A stretch of 64,000 nucleotides of DNA from Piscicola geometra. Taxonomy: Eukaryota; Annelida; Clitellata; Hirudinida; Piscicolidae. Below the pieces are notes generated by a model. That model saw only the letters and a program-made list of their open reading frames with translations. It was not told the origin of the DNA and did not search any database. This document shows positions 50,001 to 58,500 of this stretch, one piece after another; the stretch's first letter is position 1, and every line of letters begins with the position of its first letter. The position numbers and the translations under genes were made by a program. Location of the stretch: contig OX030965.1 of NCBI GenBank assembly GCA_943735955.1, forward strand, positions 2,839,201-2,903,200, given 5' to 3'.

Positions 50001-52141
50001 GATGATGATGCTGATGTTGTTTTTGTTTTTGTTTTTGCTTCTGGTGTGATTTTTCAAAATGTTGTTGTTGATATTGTTTTTATTGCTGATGATGATATTA
50101 TCGATTACACCCCCCCCCCCCCGCAACCACCAATTTCACCCTCCCTTCCTCCCTCCTCTCCCTCCACGACAGACCGAGGGCGCGCAGTACTGGGTGGTGA
50201 TGGCTTGCCACCTGCTGGACACGCACGCGTGGGCGAAGGAGAGGTTGGTGTTGCTGGATCGGCTGGTCGTTCTGGCGCATGTCAGGAATCTCTCGAAGTT
50301 GTCTGTGTTGAGGTGCGGGTGGTGGTGGTTGTGGTGGGGGTGGTTGGATGTGATGGTTGGTATGGTTGGATGTGATGGTTGTGGTGGGGGTGGTTGGATG
50401 TGATGGTTGTGGTGGGGGTGGTTGGATGTGATGGTTTTGGTGGGGGAGAATAAGTTGTTGGGGGGGGGTGATTTTGTTGTTTGTGGTAGTTGGTGGTCGT
50501 TTAAGTGATGGTCGTGGTGGTGGGCGTGATGAGGTTGATGGTTGTCCCGTGGTGGTGTCTTGTATTGTCGGGGTGAGTGATGAATGGCTACTACTGTAAT
50601 AATAATGCGTCATCAGGTTCTGAGATTGCACCACTACCACACCACCATGACCACCTACAGCGTCTCGGACAAACGCCTCAAAGACTTCAGCGTGTACAAA
50701 CCATGCCTCCTCCTCTTCTGCCTTGTGCACTCCATGTACACTCGTCTCTTCAAGGTGCGTGTGTGTGTGCGTTTGTGTGTACGAATGTGTGCGTGTGTAC
50801 GTGTATTAATGTATTGTGTATGTGCTCCTAGAGTGTTTGTTATTATGGTGCTTTGCTGTATGGTTCTGTGCTGTGGTGGTTTTTTCTCGCTAATCCACCC
50901 TCTCAACCACCCTCTTCCACCCTCTCAACCACTATCTTTCACCCTCCCTCTCAACCATCTTATCAACCACCTTCTCAACCACCCTCCCTCTCACCACCAT
51001 CGCCATCTCCATCACTCCCAACAGAACGTGAAGGTAGAGACGGGCAAGGGCTGGTCGGCTTCACTTGCCGACTACATCCGACACAGCGACCAGGCATTGG
51101 CTGACGACTGCAAGTTGATGTTGTCGGACTTTGAAGAGAAGTACTTGCCGTGTACCTCCTTCAAGGAGTTTGCTGAAGCTGCTGGTGGGTGGTGGTGAGG
51201 GATGGTTGGTGGGTGGTGGTGAGGGATGGTTGGTGGGTGGTGGTGAGGGATGGTTGGTGGGTGGTGGTGAGGGATGGTTGGTGGGTGGTGGTGAGGGATG
51301 GTTGGTGGGTGGTGGTGAGGGATGGTTGATTGGGGGTGGTGAGGGATGGTTGGTTGGTGGTGGTGAGGGATGGTTGGTTGGTGGTGGTGAGGGATGGTTG
51401 GTGGGGGTGGGATGGGTAGGTGAGGGATGGTTGGTTTGGGTGGGATGGGTAGGTGAGGGATGGTTGGTTGGGGTGGAATGGGAGGGTGAGGGATGGTTGG
51501 TTGGGGGTTGGTTGGGGTGGAATGGGAGGGTGAGGGATGGTTGGTTGGGGGTTGGTTGGGGTGGAATGGGTAGGTGAGGGATGGTTGGTTGGTTAAGGAA
51601 TGGGTAGGTGAGGGATGGTTGGTTGGGGTGGGATGGGTAGGTGAGGGATGGTTGGTTGGGGTGGGATGGGTAGGTGAGGGATGGTTGGTGGGGGTGGGAT
51701 GGGTAGGTGAGGGATGGTTGGTTGGGGTGGAATGGGTGGGTGGATGGGGGATGGATGGTTGGTTGGTTAAGGGATGGGTGGGTGGTGAGAGATAAGCGGG
51801 TGGGTGAGAAAAGATGGGTGGTTGGCGAAGGGTGGATAAGATGTTCGCAAGCGTAAAGTGCATCTGCTTCTGGCGCGAGCGAGCTGGTTGGCTTAGATGG
51901 TCAAGTCGTTGGTCCTGCAACTTAGAGGTCGCCTATGTATATGATGCGGTGTTTCACGACTTATGCCGTGTGAGTGGCGCCTCAGTTGCGTGCCTTGGCG
52001 CATTATAGATAGGCATTATTTATTATTTAAATAGGCATTCTTTCGGATCTTAATGGATACTCATTGAAAACCTCAGAGCTGTCGGATGTGATGCCAGACC
52101 CTCCAAGCTGGTTCAGAGAGGTCCTTGACACTCTGCCGTGA
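12620..52141 (+). CDS. UBR4: E3 ubiquitin-protein ligase UBR4 (pushover/calossin), complete, 46 coding exons
   Basis: Giant N-degron-recognising E3 ligase. Exons: 12620-12774, 12941-13038, 13145-13248, 13393-13549, 13673-18567, 18750-18844, 19031-20018, 20612-20704, 21041-21297, 21676-21799, 22398-22856, 23156-23369, 23868-24198, 24528-24592, 24742-25172, 25620-26055, 26165-26592, 26914-27091, 27645-27781, 28378-28686, 29043-29268, 29789-30041, 30173-30403, 30808-31111, 32361-33111, 33330-33426, 33782-33862, 34020-36169, 36996-37158, 37377-37576, 37907-38104, 38395-38670, 38842-39610, 40785-40973, 41289-41391, 41809-41934, 44482-44571, 45285-45413, 45790-45923, 47610-47735, 49425-49619, 49908-49992, 50173-50312, 50625-50754, 51025-51184, 52077-52141. 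All borders are GT-AG, every phase fits, and the sum is exactly 5,775 codons. The family is usually about 5,200 aa; the excess is acidic and low-complexity insertions. UBR box, zinc ribbon, UIM-like helix, hemi-RING and the conserved end ([11 protein letters not shown]) are intact. Least certain: exon 19 (low complexity) and the exon 32/33 junction. Confidence 0.95.
13673..18567 (+). other. UBR4: UBR4 giant exon 5 (about 4.9 kb)
   Basis: A single 4,895-bp exon encodes about 1,630 residues of the N-terminal armadillo-like/helical part of UBR4, with no intron or satellite. It carries the conserved acidic-serine segment ([14 protein letters not shown]) that precedes the HWFEKAYP motif. The exon ends in an acidic stretch ([15 protein letters not shown]) just before the UBR box. 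G/C-ending codons predominate, unlike the AT-rich exons 1-4. Confidence 0.9.
18804..19226 (+). other. UBR4: UBR box zinc finger of UBR4 (about residues 1821-1890)
   Basis: Exons 6 and 7 encode [18 protein letters not shown], then [18 protein letters not shown] and GSFFCDCG. These carry the Cys/His pattern of the three-zinc UBR box that binds N-terminal degron residues. The domain is split after the Trp codon (HW/YHC). Confidence 0.93.
20019..20611 (+). repeat. (CATA)n microsatellite in UBR4 intron 7
   Basis: About 540 bp of nearly pure CATA/TACA tetranucleotide with a few interruptions (ATTAGTACAT, AACATACATACAACATAC), then ACACAC just before the acceptor. Confidence 0.95.
20705..21040 (+). 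repeat. UBR4 intron 8: GGTGG, GATGATG and ACCACCATC tracts
   Basis: A 30-bp unit (GAGAAGTGAATTGGTGGTCG plus GTGGGTGGTT) is repeated two or three times near 20780-20845. A GATGATG tract follows, then a C/A-rich acceptor tract. Confidence 0.65.
21298..21675 (+). repeat. UBR4 intron 9: donor-like G-rich array and (CA)n
   Basis: Units of GTGGGTGGATAGGTGCGTGC with ATTGGGGG repeat the exon-end sequence GATAG/GTGCGT several times (to about 21520). A (CA)n run (21609-21674) reaches the acceptor. Confidence 0.85.
21800..22397 (+). repeat. UBR4 intron 10: 30-bp purine-rich array and CAT tract
   Basis: Eleven or so copies of TTTAAAGGAGATAATGAAGA plus AAAGGGAGGG (21895-22225), then CATCATCACCACC repeats up to the acceptor. 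Confidence 0.85.
23370..23867 (+). repeat. UBR4 intron 12: GATGATGGTGGTGG array then ACAC tract
   Basis: About nine units of GATGATGATAATGATGATGG with TGGTGGGGA (23452-23730) are followed by CACACACATACACC before the acceptor. Confidence 0.85.
24199..24741 (+). repeat. UBR4 introns 13 and 14: G-rich/ACAC and (GT)n tracts
   Basis: Intron 13 begins GTGCGTTCGTGGGTGGG and ends in CACACAAACACA repeats. Intron 14, only 149 bp, holds (GT)n at 24605-24675 straight after its donor and ACCACCACCACC at its acceptor side. Exon 14 lies between at 24528-24592. Confidence 0.85.
25173..25619 (+). repeat. UBR4 intron 15: CAACCAACCAACCCACAAT array
   Basis: Repeats of about 22 bp (ATCAACCAACCAACCCACAA) from about 25320 to 25600, C/A-rich up to the acceptor. 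Confidence 0.85.
26593..26913 (+). other. UBR4 intron 17, pyrimidine-rich
   Basis: No long array. There are CCATCCACCATCCTCACAAC-type short repeats, a short GAT run and (CATCC)n near the acceptor. Confidence 0.6.
27092..27644 (+). repeat. 44-bp minisatellite in UBR4 intron 18
   Basis: About ten copies of a 44-bp unit beginning GTGGTGGTTGAGGTGGTAGT and ending GATGAGAAAGGTAAT. The first bases of the intron (GTAAGTGGTGGTTGAGG) are themselves the start of a unit, so the array grows from the donor. Confidence 0.9.
27782..28250 (+). repeat. Array that repeats the exon 19 splice donor (UBR4 intron 19)
   Basis: The exon end and donor GATGAACTG/GTGAGATGATG is repeated roughly 20 times as GAACTGGTGAGATGATGATG variants of 15-30 bp. 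Nearly every copy keeps a GTGAGA donor-like site. Confidence 0.88.
28570..28617 (+). other. UBR4: UIM-like helix in UBR4 (about residues 3280-3295)
   Basis: [16 protein letters not shown] fits the ubiquitin-interacting-motif pattern (acidic start, then ALxxS). The human protein has a very similar segment in the same region, flanked by low-complexity acidic sequence as here. Confidence 0.6.
28687..29042 (+). repeat. UBR4 intron 20: CCACCCTCCCAT array
   Basis: From about 28800 to 29030, repeats of 12-13 bp (CCACCCACCCTCCCATCCAC), including a CACTTTCATCCACCCACCCT block that occurs twice. Confidence 0.8.
29269..29788 (+). repeat. UBR4 intron 21: G/T-rich imperfect repeats
   Basis: Repeats such as GGTGGTTTAGGTGGGTTTTG and GTTGGATTGTTTGTGATTGT run from about 29285 to 29640, after the donor GTTGGTGC. 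The acceptor side is unique with a short CATCAT tract. Confidence 0.75.
30404..30650 (+). repeat. (GGTT)n microsatellite at the donor of UBR4 intron 23
   Basis: About 240 bp of GGTT/GGTC tetranucleotide beginning exactly at the donor (CG/GTTGGTTGG). The intron ends in ACAACAAACACACG. Confidence 0.9.
31289..32283. mobile_element. Foldback element with tandem-repeat inverted termini, in UBR4 intron 24
   Basis: The left arm (31289-31580) is a tandem array of GGACAAAATGTCAC/GGACAAAATGGCAC. The right arm (32100-32283) is the same array inverted (GTGACATTTTGTCC). Both arms end inward at the same junction (ATGAGTAT, and ATACTCAT on the other side). The middle, about 520 bp, is AT-rich with a CTA microsatellite and no convincing gene. 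Direct repeats GGTTATTG flank it at 31281-31288 and 32284-32291, an exact 8-bp target duplication. It is a non-autonomous foldback/MITE-like element. Its ends (GGTGCTAGGAC and CGTAGCCGGAC) do not match the hAT element at 60745, so its family is open. Confidence 0.8.
34690..34875 (+). other. UBR4: Cys-rich zinc-ribbon region of UBR4 (about residues 4190-4251)
   Basis: A run of CxxC pairs ([36 protein letters not shown]) ending in CC is highly conserved in UBR4 proteins. It lies in the 2,150-bp exon 34020-36169, downstream of the [12 protein letters not shown] segment. Confidence 0.85.
36170..36995 (+). repeat. CACAACA-type array in UBR4 intron 28
   Basis: About 690 bp (36300-36990) of CACCACATCACAACACAACA variants leads to the acceptor. 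The first 120 bp of the intron are AT-rich. Confidence 0.85.
37577..37906 (+). repeat. UBR4 intron 30: CCACCCATCCAT tract
   Basis: A (CCACCCATCCAT)n tract covers about 37760-37900 before the acceptor. The donor side starts GTGGGGGCAGG. Confidence 0.75.
39611..40784 (+). repeat. UBR4 intron 33: TTGTATTAG array then CCACCAAAACCAC array
   Basis: A T/G-rich repeat of about 29 bp (GATGTTGTATCGGTATTGTG plus TTGTATTA) fills 39640-39930. ACCACCCACCAAAACC repeats of 15-18 bp fill 40060-40784 and run into the acceptor. Confidence 0.9.
41392..41808 (+). repeat. UBR4 intron 35: C-rich imperfect repeats
   Basis: T-rich unique sequence, then CCCACCCTCCC and CCATCCCACC repeats from about 41590 to the acceptor. 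Confidence 0.7.
41935..44481 (+). repeat. 22-bp GGTGAGGGGCTGCTTGAGAGGG array in UBR4 intron 36
   Basis: About 2.15 kb (41935-44095) of a 20- to 23-bp unit, GTGAGGGGCTGCTTGAGAGG(GG), starting at the donor itself (AAGAAG/GTGAGGGG). Roughly 100 copies, most with a GTGAGG donor-like site. The acceptor side (about 44240-44475) is CCACCACCAC-rich. Confidence 0.92.
44572..45284 (+). repeat. UBR4 intron 37: GGTGG start, CCCTCACCCACCCCC array
   Basis: GTGGGTGGGTGGTGGTGG follows the donor. A 17- to 18-bp array (CTCACCCACCCCCTTCC) covers about 45000-45280 up to the acceptor. Confidence 0.85.
45372..45923 (+). other. UBR4: Hemi-RING catalytic zinc finger of UBR4 (about residues 5417-5475)
   Basis: Exons 45285-45413 and 45790-45923 encode [14 protein letters not shown], then [13 protein letters not shown] and [10 protein letters not shown]. 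This is the UBR4-specific single-zinc RING-like module that, with its neighbours, recruits the E2 enzyme. All presumed metal ligands are present. Confidence 0.88.
45414..45789 (+). other. UBR4 intron 38
   Basis: No long array. There are G/T-rich segments in the first half (GGTTTTTTTTGGGGGGAGGGGG) and ACCACCATCACCC-type sequence before the acceptor. Confidence 0.6.
45924..47609 (+). repeat. UBR4 intron 39: ACCACACAAAAACCACACCG array
   Basis: The first 350 bp are CTTCC/CACCTCC-rich. From about 46360 to 47605 there are tandem units of 24-39 bp built from ACCACACAAAAACCACACCG and ACCACCACCAACCACACC. Confidence 0.9.
47736..49424 (+). repeat. UBR4 intron 40: 22-bp G-rich array then 23-bp C/A-rich array
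   Basis: GAGGGGTGGAAGGGGGAGTTTG units (47740-48715), with a block of about 350 bp duplicated inside (compare 47950-48300 with 48310-48660). Then CACTCTAAGCCACCACAACA repeats (48835-49370) before the acceptor. Confidence 0.9.
50313..50624 (+). repeat. UBR4 intron 43: GTGGTTGGATGTGATGG repeats
   Basis: Three or four units of GTGGGGGTGGTTGGATGTGA near the donor (50325-50450), then G/T-rich unique sequence. Confidence 0.75.
51185..52076 (+). repeat. UBR4 intron 45: 24-bp GTGGGTGGTGGTGAGGGATG array
   Basis: Starts at the donor and continues as 24- to 27-bp G-rich units to about 51790. From 51800 to 52076 the sequence is unique and leads to the last exon. Confidence 0.85.
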
Positions 52142-52272
52142 GGGCCTGGATGACCTCCAACCATCCATCCTAGTGATATCTCTCTGGCTATCCAGTGCTT
52201 GACTAGCTTAACGTAAAAACTTATTGTAGCTTGTAGAAGTGAATTACTTAAATTCATCTAAGTGATAAACAT

Positions 52273-52278
52273 AATAAA
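52273..52278 (+). terminator. Polyadenylation signal AATAAA for UBR4
   Basis: AATAAA lies 132 bp after the UBR4 stop. A second AATAAA is at 52533-52538. Use of the second would bring the transcript close to the stop of the convergent TTLL gene at 52600. Confidence 0.55.
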
Positions 52279-52340
52279 TTGTTTGAATATCAGAAATATG
52301 AATCTTTCTTTTAAATTTTAATTTAAAGCTTCTTTTAATT

Positions 52341-52346
52341 TTTATT
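52341..52346 (-). terminator. Possible polyadenylation signal for the TTLL gene
   Basis: TTTATT on the plus strand is AATAAA on the minus strand, 254 bp downstream of the TTLL stop. It lies between the two UBR4 signals, so the 3' UTRs of the two genes may overlap in antisense. Confidence 0.35.
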
Positions 52347-52599
52347 AAATTTCATGAATTCCCAAAGTTTGAAATTTCTTTTTTACTTTTACATTACTTT
52401 ACATTCGTGTTTGGTGCAAACCTTTGAAAAAGTACTTTAAATAAAGTATTTAAGTTTTCGTGTTCAATTTTTAATGCTTTCAAATGCTTTCAAATTAGAT
52501 CATTTAATTGGAAACAGTGGTTTGAGGTAGACAATAAATAAATATATCAAAGGCTTTTCATAGAATACTTTTAAATATTCAAAAATGCAATTCTGAATT

Positions 52600-55500
52600 C
52601 TACATCATCAGAGCCCTCCTTCCTTGCAAGGTAAGTTTGATGGGCGGGTCGTTGGAGTGTTTTTGTGGCGTTGGGAAGGTTCTAGCACCGGTTGAAAGCC
52701 TGCAAAGGTGCGATGACGGACGAGTGTGGAGGAGAGGTTTTGGAGCGGAGTCAGTCGACGAATCGTCGGTGGGAGAGGTGCTAGTCATCGAGGAGGAACG
52801 AAAAGTTCTCGCCTTGCTGGGCAGTCTGAAGGCACTCCAGTTGCCAGTCAGTTTATTCAAATGTTGCATGCTTGGAAGAGGAGAATAGGAGGGAGGTTGT
52901 TGAGGCAAGGAGGGGAGCTGGAGAAGACTGGATTCTGCATGATAGAAGTGCTGGATGTACGTGAAAACCTTCTCACACGCCCTTTCATCCTCCAAGTCGA
53001 TCTTCTCCAAGTTCAACATCTCCATCTTTCTCTGGCACTTTTCAGTCGCAACCTCGTCGAACCTTTGATTTAACTTCACTTTCAGGCGAGAAATATCTTT
53101 TTCTCCCGCTTTTCGGCCCTTTCTCACGTGTGTCTTCATTGGAGACCTGTTTCCTAAGAGTTTAGATCCGTTTACTTGAGCTGGAACTATCAGACTTGTC
53201 ATTTTTACTGAACTCTCCCTTCCTCCTCCCTTCCTTTCTTCTCCCTTCCTTCCTCCTCCCTTCCTTTCTTCTCCCTTCCTTCCTCCTCCCTTCCTTTCTT
53301 CTCCCTTCCTTTCTTCCGCCTTGCTTCCTTCTTCCTCCACAATTCCTTCTCTTTTCATTATAAATCCCTCATTTCTGATTTTCACCTTCTTCACGTGTCG
53401 CCTTCTTTTGTGAATCTCATCTTTCTTATTCGAATTTTCATGCTTACAATTTTTTATAATGCTGTTGTTATTGTTATTGTTGTTATTATTAGTTTTGTTA
53501 TTATTATTATTATTATCCGCCATGGCAGCCGCCATACTCAAAGATGATTTATTTGAACTGCGGGTTCTTTTCTTCTTCTTGACCCCTCCACTCTCTCTTC
53601 TTCTTCCTCGTCTTCCTCCTCCTCCACCTCCTCCTCCTCTTCCTCCTCCTTCTCCTCTTCTTCCAACTCCTTCTCCATCATCTCTCGACATCTCCCTCAC
53701 CTTACCGACACTCCTGTAAATGCTACTCAGGGTGGGTAAGGTGACAGTACGCTCCTTGGGTCTCTCTAGCAGACCACTTGACCTCTCAGAGGGCGGGCCA
53801 GAAAGACGAGGGTCCTGGCTGAAAGCACCCCCTGAGATGGTCCTGCCCTTCACTTCCATGGCCAGCCCCGTTGGACTGGGCACTTCAACGGCACTTTGGC
53901 GGTAAAAGAGCTCAAAGTCACCGGTGCTGGCGTTCTTGTCTTCCTTGTAGTCGAGCACCACTGCGGTGGTAGTGTGGTAGTGTCGTGGTGGTGTCGTGGT
54001 GGTGTGTTGAGGGGAGGGTTTTGTTGAATGGTAAGTTTGTGTTAGTGAGAAGGGGAAGGCGGTGGTGCTTGTGCCGAATGAGACAGAGGTTGGAAGGTAT
54101 GAAATGGCATGAGGGCTTTGTGATGAGCAAGCATGCACGAGATGTAGTGATGGTGATCGCTAAAGGAATGACAACTGTTCATAGTTTATCAATTCAACGT
54201 CAGTATAGAAAGGATTATCTAAGTCAATAACCATAACAACAAGCATAACAACAAGCATAACAACAAGCATAACAACAAGCAAAATAATAATAATAATAAT
54301 ATTGAAAAAAGAAAATAAATTAAAAACCGTTCACACAAAGCACCAACCATGTCTCCATAAACACTCACCAACCACCGTCTATGAAAAACCTCTTTTTTTC
54401 ACTCCCTCCACTTTCCCTCCACCTCTTCCACTTTCTTCCTCCACCCCTCCACCACCACCCTCCTTCTTCCACCACTATACCCCCTCTTTCAGCATCCTCC
54501 CTCCTCCACCTCTCCCTCCTCCACCTCTCCCTTCTCCATCTCTCCCTCCTCCATCTCTCCCTCCTCCACCTCTCCCTCCTCCCTCACCCTTAAAAGTGTC
54601 TTGGAGCACCCTGGGGCACAGGTGGGCGGTCACCTCAGTGCTGGGCGACATGCAGGGGGAGGAGTTTATCTCGAGTAGCCACGCCTTGTGGCCCTCGTCC
54701 AACATGAAGTCTGCGCCGTATAACTCGAAGGAGTTCTGTGTGGGCGAGGGAGGGAAGGGTGGATGGGTGGGTGGGAGGGAAGGGTGGATGAGTGGGTGGA
54801 TGGGTGGGCGAGGGAGGAAAGGGTGGATGGGTGGGTGGGTGGGTGGTTTTTTGAAGTGGGTAGACGGGTGGTTTAGAGGAAGAAGGGGGTGGTTTGGAGG
54901 TGGGTGTGTGGGTGGTTTTGAATAATGAGATGGTGTGGATGGTTTGGAGATGGGTGGGGAGATTGAGATGGTTTGGAAGTGAGTGAGTGGATGGTTTAGA
55001 AGTGGGATTGATCGATGTTGCTTTGGAAGGCTTGAATAAAGATTGGATGGGCTAAGATAGTGCGGATGCATTGAGAGGTTGTGGATGGATTGAGAGGTTG
55101 TGGATGGATTGAGAGGTTGTGGATGGATTGGGATGGTGGAACAAAAGCAACAACGCCACCTTGCGATGGTCGACGTCTCCTTGGCAGCACTTCATGGCAC
55201 TCAAGATGGCTTCCTTCATGCCCCGGTACACACCCTCCTCCCACGCCTGCCCCCCCTCCTGTGTGCGACATCATCACCATCACCATCATCATCGTCGTCA
55301 TCATTATCTATATCATAATCATCATCGTCGTCATCATGTGCCCATTGTGGGTGTCAAGGAGTGTGTGTGCTTGTATGCGTGCGTAGATGAGCAGCTCGTG
55401 GGCGGAAGTGAGCAAGAAGGGAAACAAGTCACGTGAAGTCACATTCGGAATCTTCCGCCTCTGCGACATCTTTCTGTGCGATGAGGAGTGTGGACGAGGC

Positions 55501-58500
55501 TGGCAGAACCACGTCTAGTGGGCTAGTTCGCGGTCGAATGCAGAGAAGAAACGTTGAGATGGAGATTGACGTTTTGTGGAGAATGCCACTGGTCGAAGTT
55601 CGACTGACTCGCGGAAGACTGCGTCCACAATTTGACGCATCACTGACGAGGTGGAATGTGTGGAAGCGATCAATGCAGGAGGATCAATGCAGGAAGATCA
55701 ATGCAGGAGGATCAATGCAGGAGGATCAATGCAGGAGGATCAATGCAGGAGGATCAATGCAGGAGGATCAATGCAGGAGGATCAATGCAGGAGGATCAAT
55801 GCAGGAGGATCAATGCAGGAGGATCAATGCAGGAGGATCAATGCAGGAGGATCAATGCAGGAGGATCAATGCAGGAAGGTCAATGCAGGAGGATCAATGC
55901 AGGAGGATCAATGCAGGAAGATCAATGCAGGAGGATCACTCATGAGGTTGAGTCAAATTGGCGTTCTGGGTCCGTTACAAGATGAAGCGGAATGCAAAAA
56001 CAAGAAACCCACGTGGCCAGAAAAACATCTGCTTCCTTGTTGTTTGTTTTTCTTTTTGTTGTTGTTGTTGTAGTCGTTGTTGTTTTTCCTGTTGTAGTTG
56101 TTTATGTTGTAGAGATTTTTTGTTTAATTTGTTGCTTCTTTCCGTTGCTCTTTCTCTCCTCCACGCTGTGGTCTGTGTGCTGGGGCTTGTTGCAGGCTCC
56201 ACGAGGTTGATGCAATCTCTTAAGAACTCTCTCGTTCGGATTGCTTTCCAGAAATTTGATGATCGTAAATCACGTCGGGGTCACCAAATGAAGTTGGTGC
56301 GAGAGTCAGAGAAGGAGAGGTTTATTTGGTTGAATACTGGCAGAGAGACAAAGGTTAACCACTAGCTAGTTAACGCTAGCCAGAGTGCCTGTGTATGCGT
56401 GCGTGCACAAATGCGGCACGCTACATCATCATCATCATAAATATCGTCAATATCATCATCATCCTCATCATCACCATCATTCTCACCATCATCATTATCA
56501 CCATCATCATTATCACCATCATCATTATCACCATCATCATTATCACCATCATCATTATCACCATCATCATTATCACCATCATCATTATCACCATCATCAT
56601 TATCACCATCATCATTATCACCATCATCATTATCACCATCATCATTATCACCATCATCATCATCGCAATCTTCACCAACATCATCGTCATCATCATCATT
56701 GAATAAAACACACACACACACATACACACACTCACACACACACATACACACACTCACACACACATGAACACACACACACATACACACACACACACAAAAT
56801 CACACACATGAACACACACACACACACTCACACACACACCCACACACATACACAAACACACACAGGAACACACATACACACACTCACACACACACCCATA
56901 CACACTCACACACACACCCACACACACACACAAACACACACATACACACACAGGCACCTGGAGTAGGTGCTCTTCCAACTGCTGGCAGGTCCACATGTTG
57001 TTGGCGGGAAGGTGTTGCGACCTGCCCTCCTGGTTCGGACAGTTCTTCTGGATCGAGTTGTTCGTCAGATGGATCGACCTGTGGCAGTTGCAGTGGTGGT
57101 GGTTGTGATGGTGTGGTTGATGTTGCTTTTGGTTGTTGTTGGAGTTGTTTGATGTTGTTTTTTGGTGGTGGTGGTTGGTGTGGTGGTTTGTTGGGGCTGG
57201 TGGTGGTTGTTGTTGTGGTTGGTGGTGGTAAATGTACGCAAGGATACAAGTCCTTAATGAATGCTTAACTACTTGTTAGTCATTTAACAACTCTTCACAC
57301 TAAATGAAAATTAAACATTTTTACTTTTTGTTAAATACCATTTTAAATAAACGAATTATTCTAATTATTCAATTATTATAATACTAATAATAACAAAGTT
57401 GGTTGAAGAAAACTATTAATATTATTCTTTAATATTAATATTATTTTAATTATCAAAAATGCAAATAGATTCTGACGCCTCAAGGTCATCCAGAGAGAAG
57501 CTGCGGGAGCAGAATCTGAGGTAGGAGGGCCTGTACATCCAGATGGTGAGCGGGTTCCAGTCAGTGACGAGAAACCACTGTCTGATGTCGAACTTGGTGT
57601 CGTATATCAGGAGGGGGGTTTCTGAGGGAGTGAGTGAAGGGAGGAGGGGTGGAGGAGGGGTGGAGGAGGGGTGGAGGAGGGGTGGAGGAGGGGTGGAGGA
57701 GGGGTGGAGGAGGGGTGGAGGAGGGGTGGAGGAGGGGTGGAGGAGGGGTGGAGGAGGGGTGGAGGAGGGGTGGAGGAGGTGTGAAGGAGGATTGATGGCA
57801 CGAGAAAGACGTTTTGTTGGATGAAATAGGTTGTTTGATTAGTTAAAATAAGGTATTTAATTATTTAAAATAGGGCATTAAATTTTTAAAATAGGGTATT
57901 TAATTAGTAAATTTATTCAGTTTTAATAGGGTATTTAATTATTTGAAATAGGGGGTTTGATTAGTTAAAATAGGGTGTTTAATTATTTGAAATAGGATAT
58001 TTAACTAGTTTAATATAGTTTCTAACGTTAGGAGATGGTTTAAACTTTGAAGTGTCGAAAAAAACGACCAACCGATGTACTTCTGCAGCACGTACTTCTT
58101 CTCATTCGTCATCACGTGACTCTGAACCAACTCAAGGATCGAGTCAAGCGTGTCGAAGCAGGCGACTCCCCTGCCTCTGCTCTTGGCGCCGGGCTTCAGG
58201 ATCCAGACGTTCTTGCTGCCGTCGATGCAGTGTTGAGGACTCAGGCGCTTCAGTTCCTCCAGCACCCACTCGACCTCCTGCAGTCGCAGTGCGTTTGCAG
58301 GCGCCACCACCCCCTGATGCCGCCTCGCCCTGTAGTAGACTGAGAGCAGCTGCCGGAAGTCTTCGGGCACGATCACGTGGTCGAGGTTGCAGTCGATGTC
58401 GTTGTGTGTGAGGAAGGCCACGTGTTGCACACATGTGTTCAACGCCTGTGTGAACACGTCGTCTGGAATCGTGAGTTCTGGCACTTTGCCAGCGTCTGTG

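Larger units (their letters stand above)
52142..52599. other. Convergent 3' region between UBR4 and TTLL
   Basis: 458 bp of AT-rich unique sequence between the two stop codons. Apart from polyadenylation signals on both strands I see nothing in it. Confidence 0.6.
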
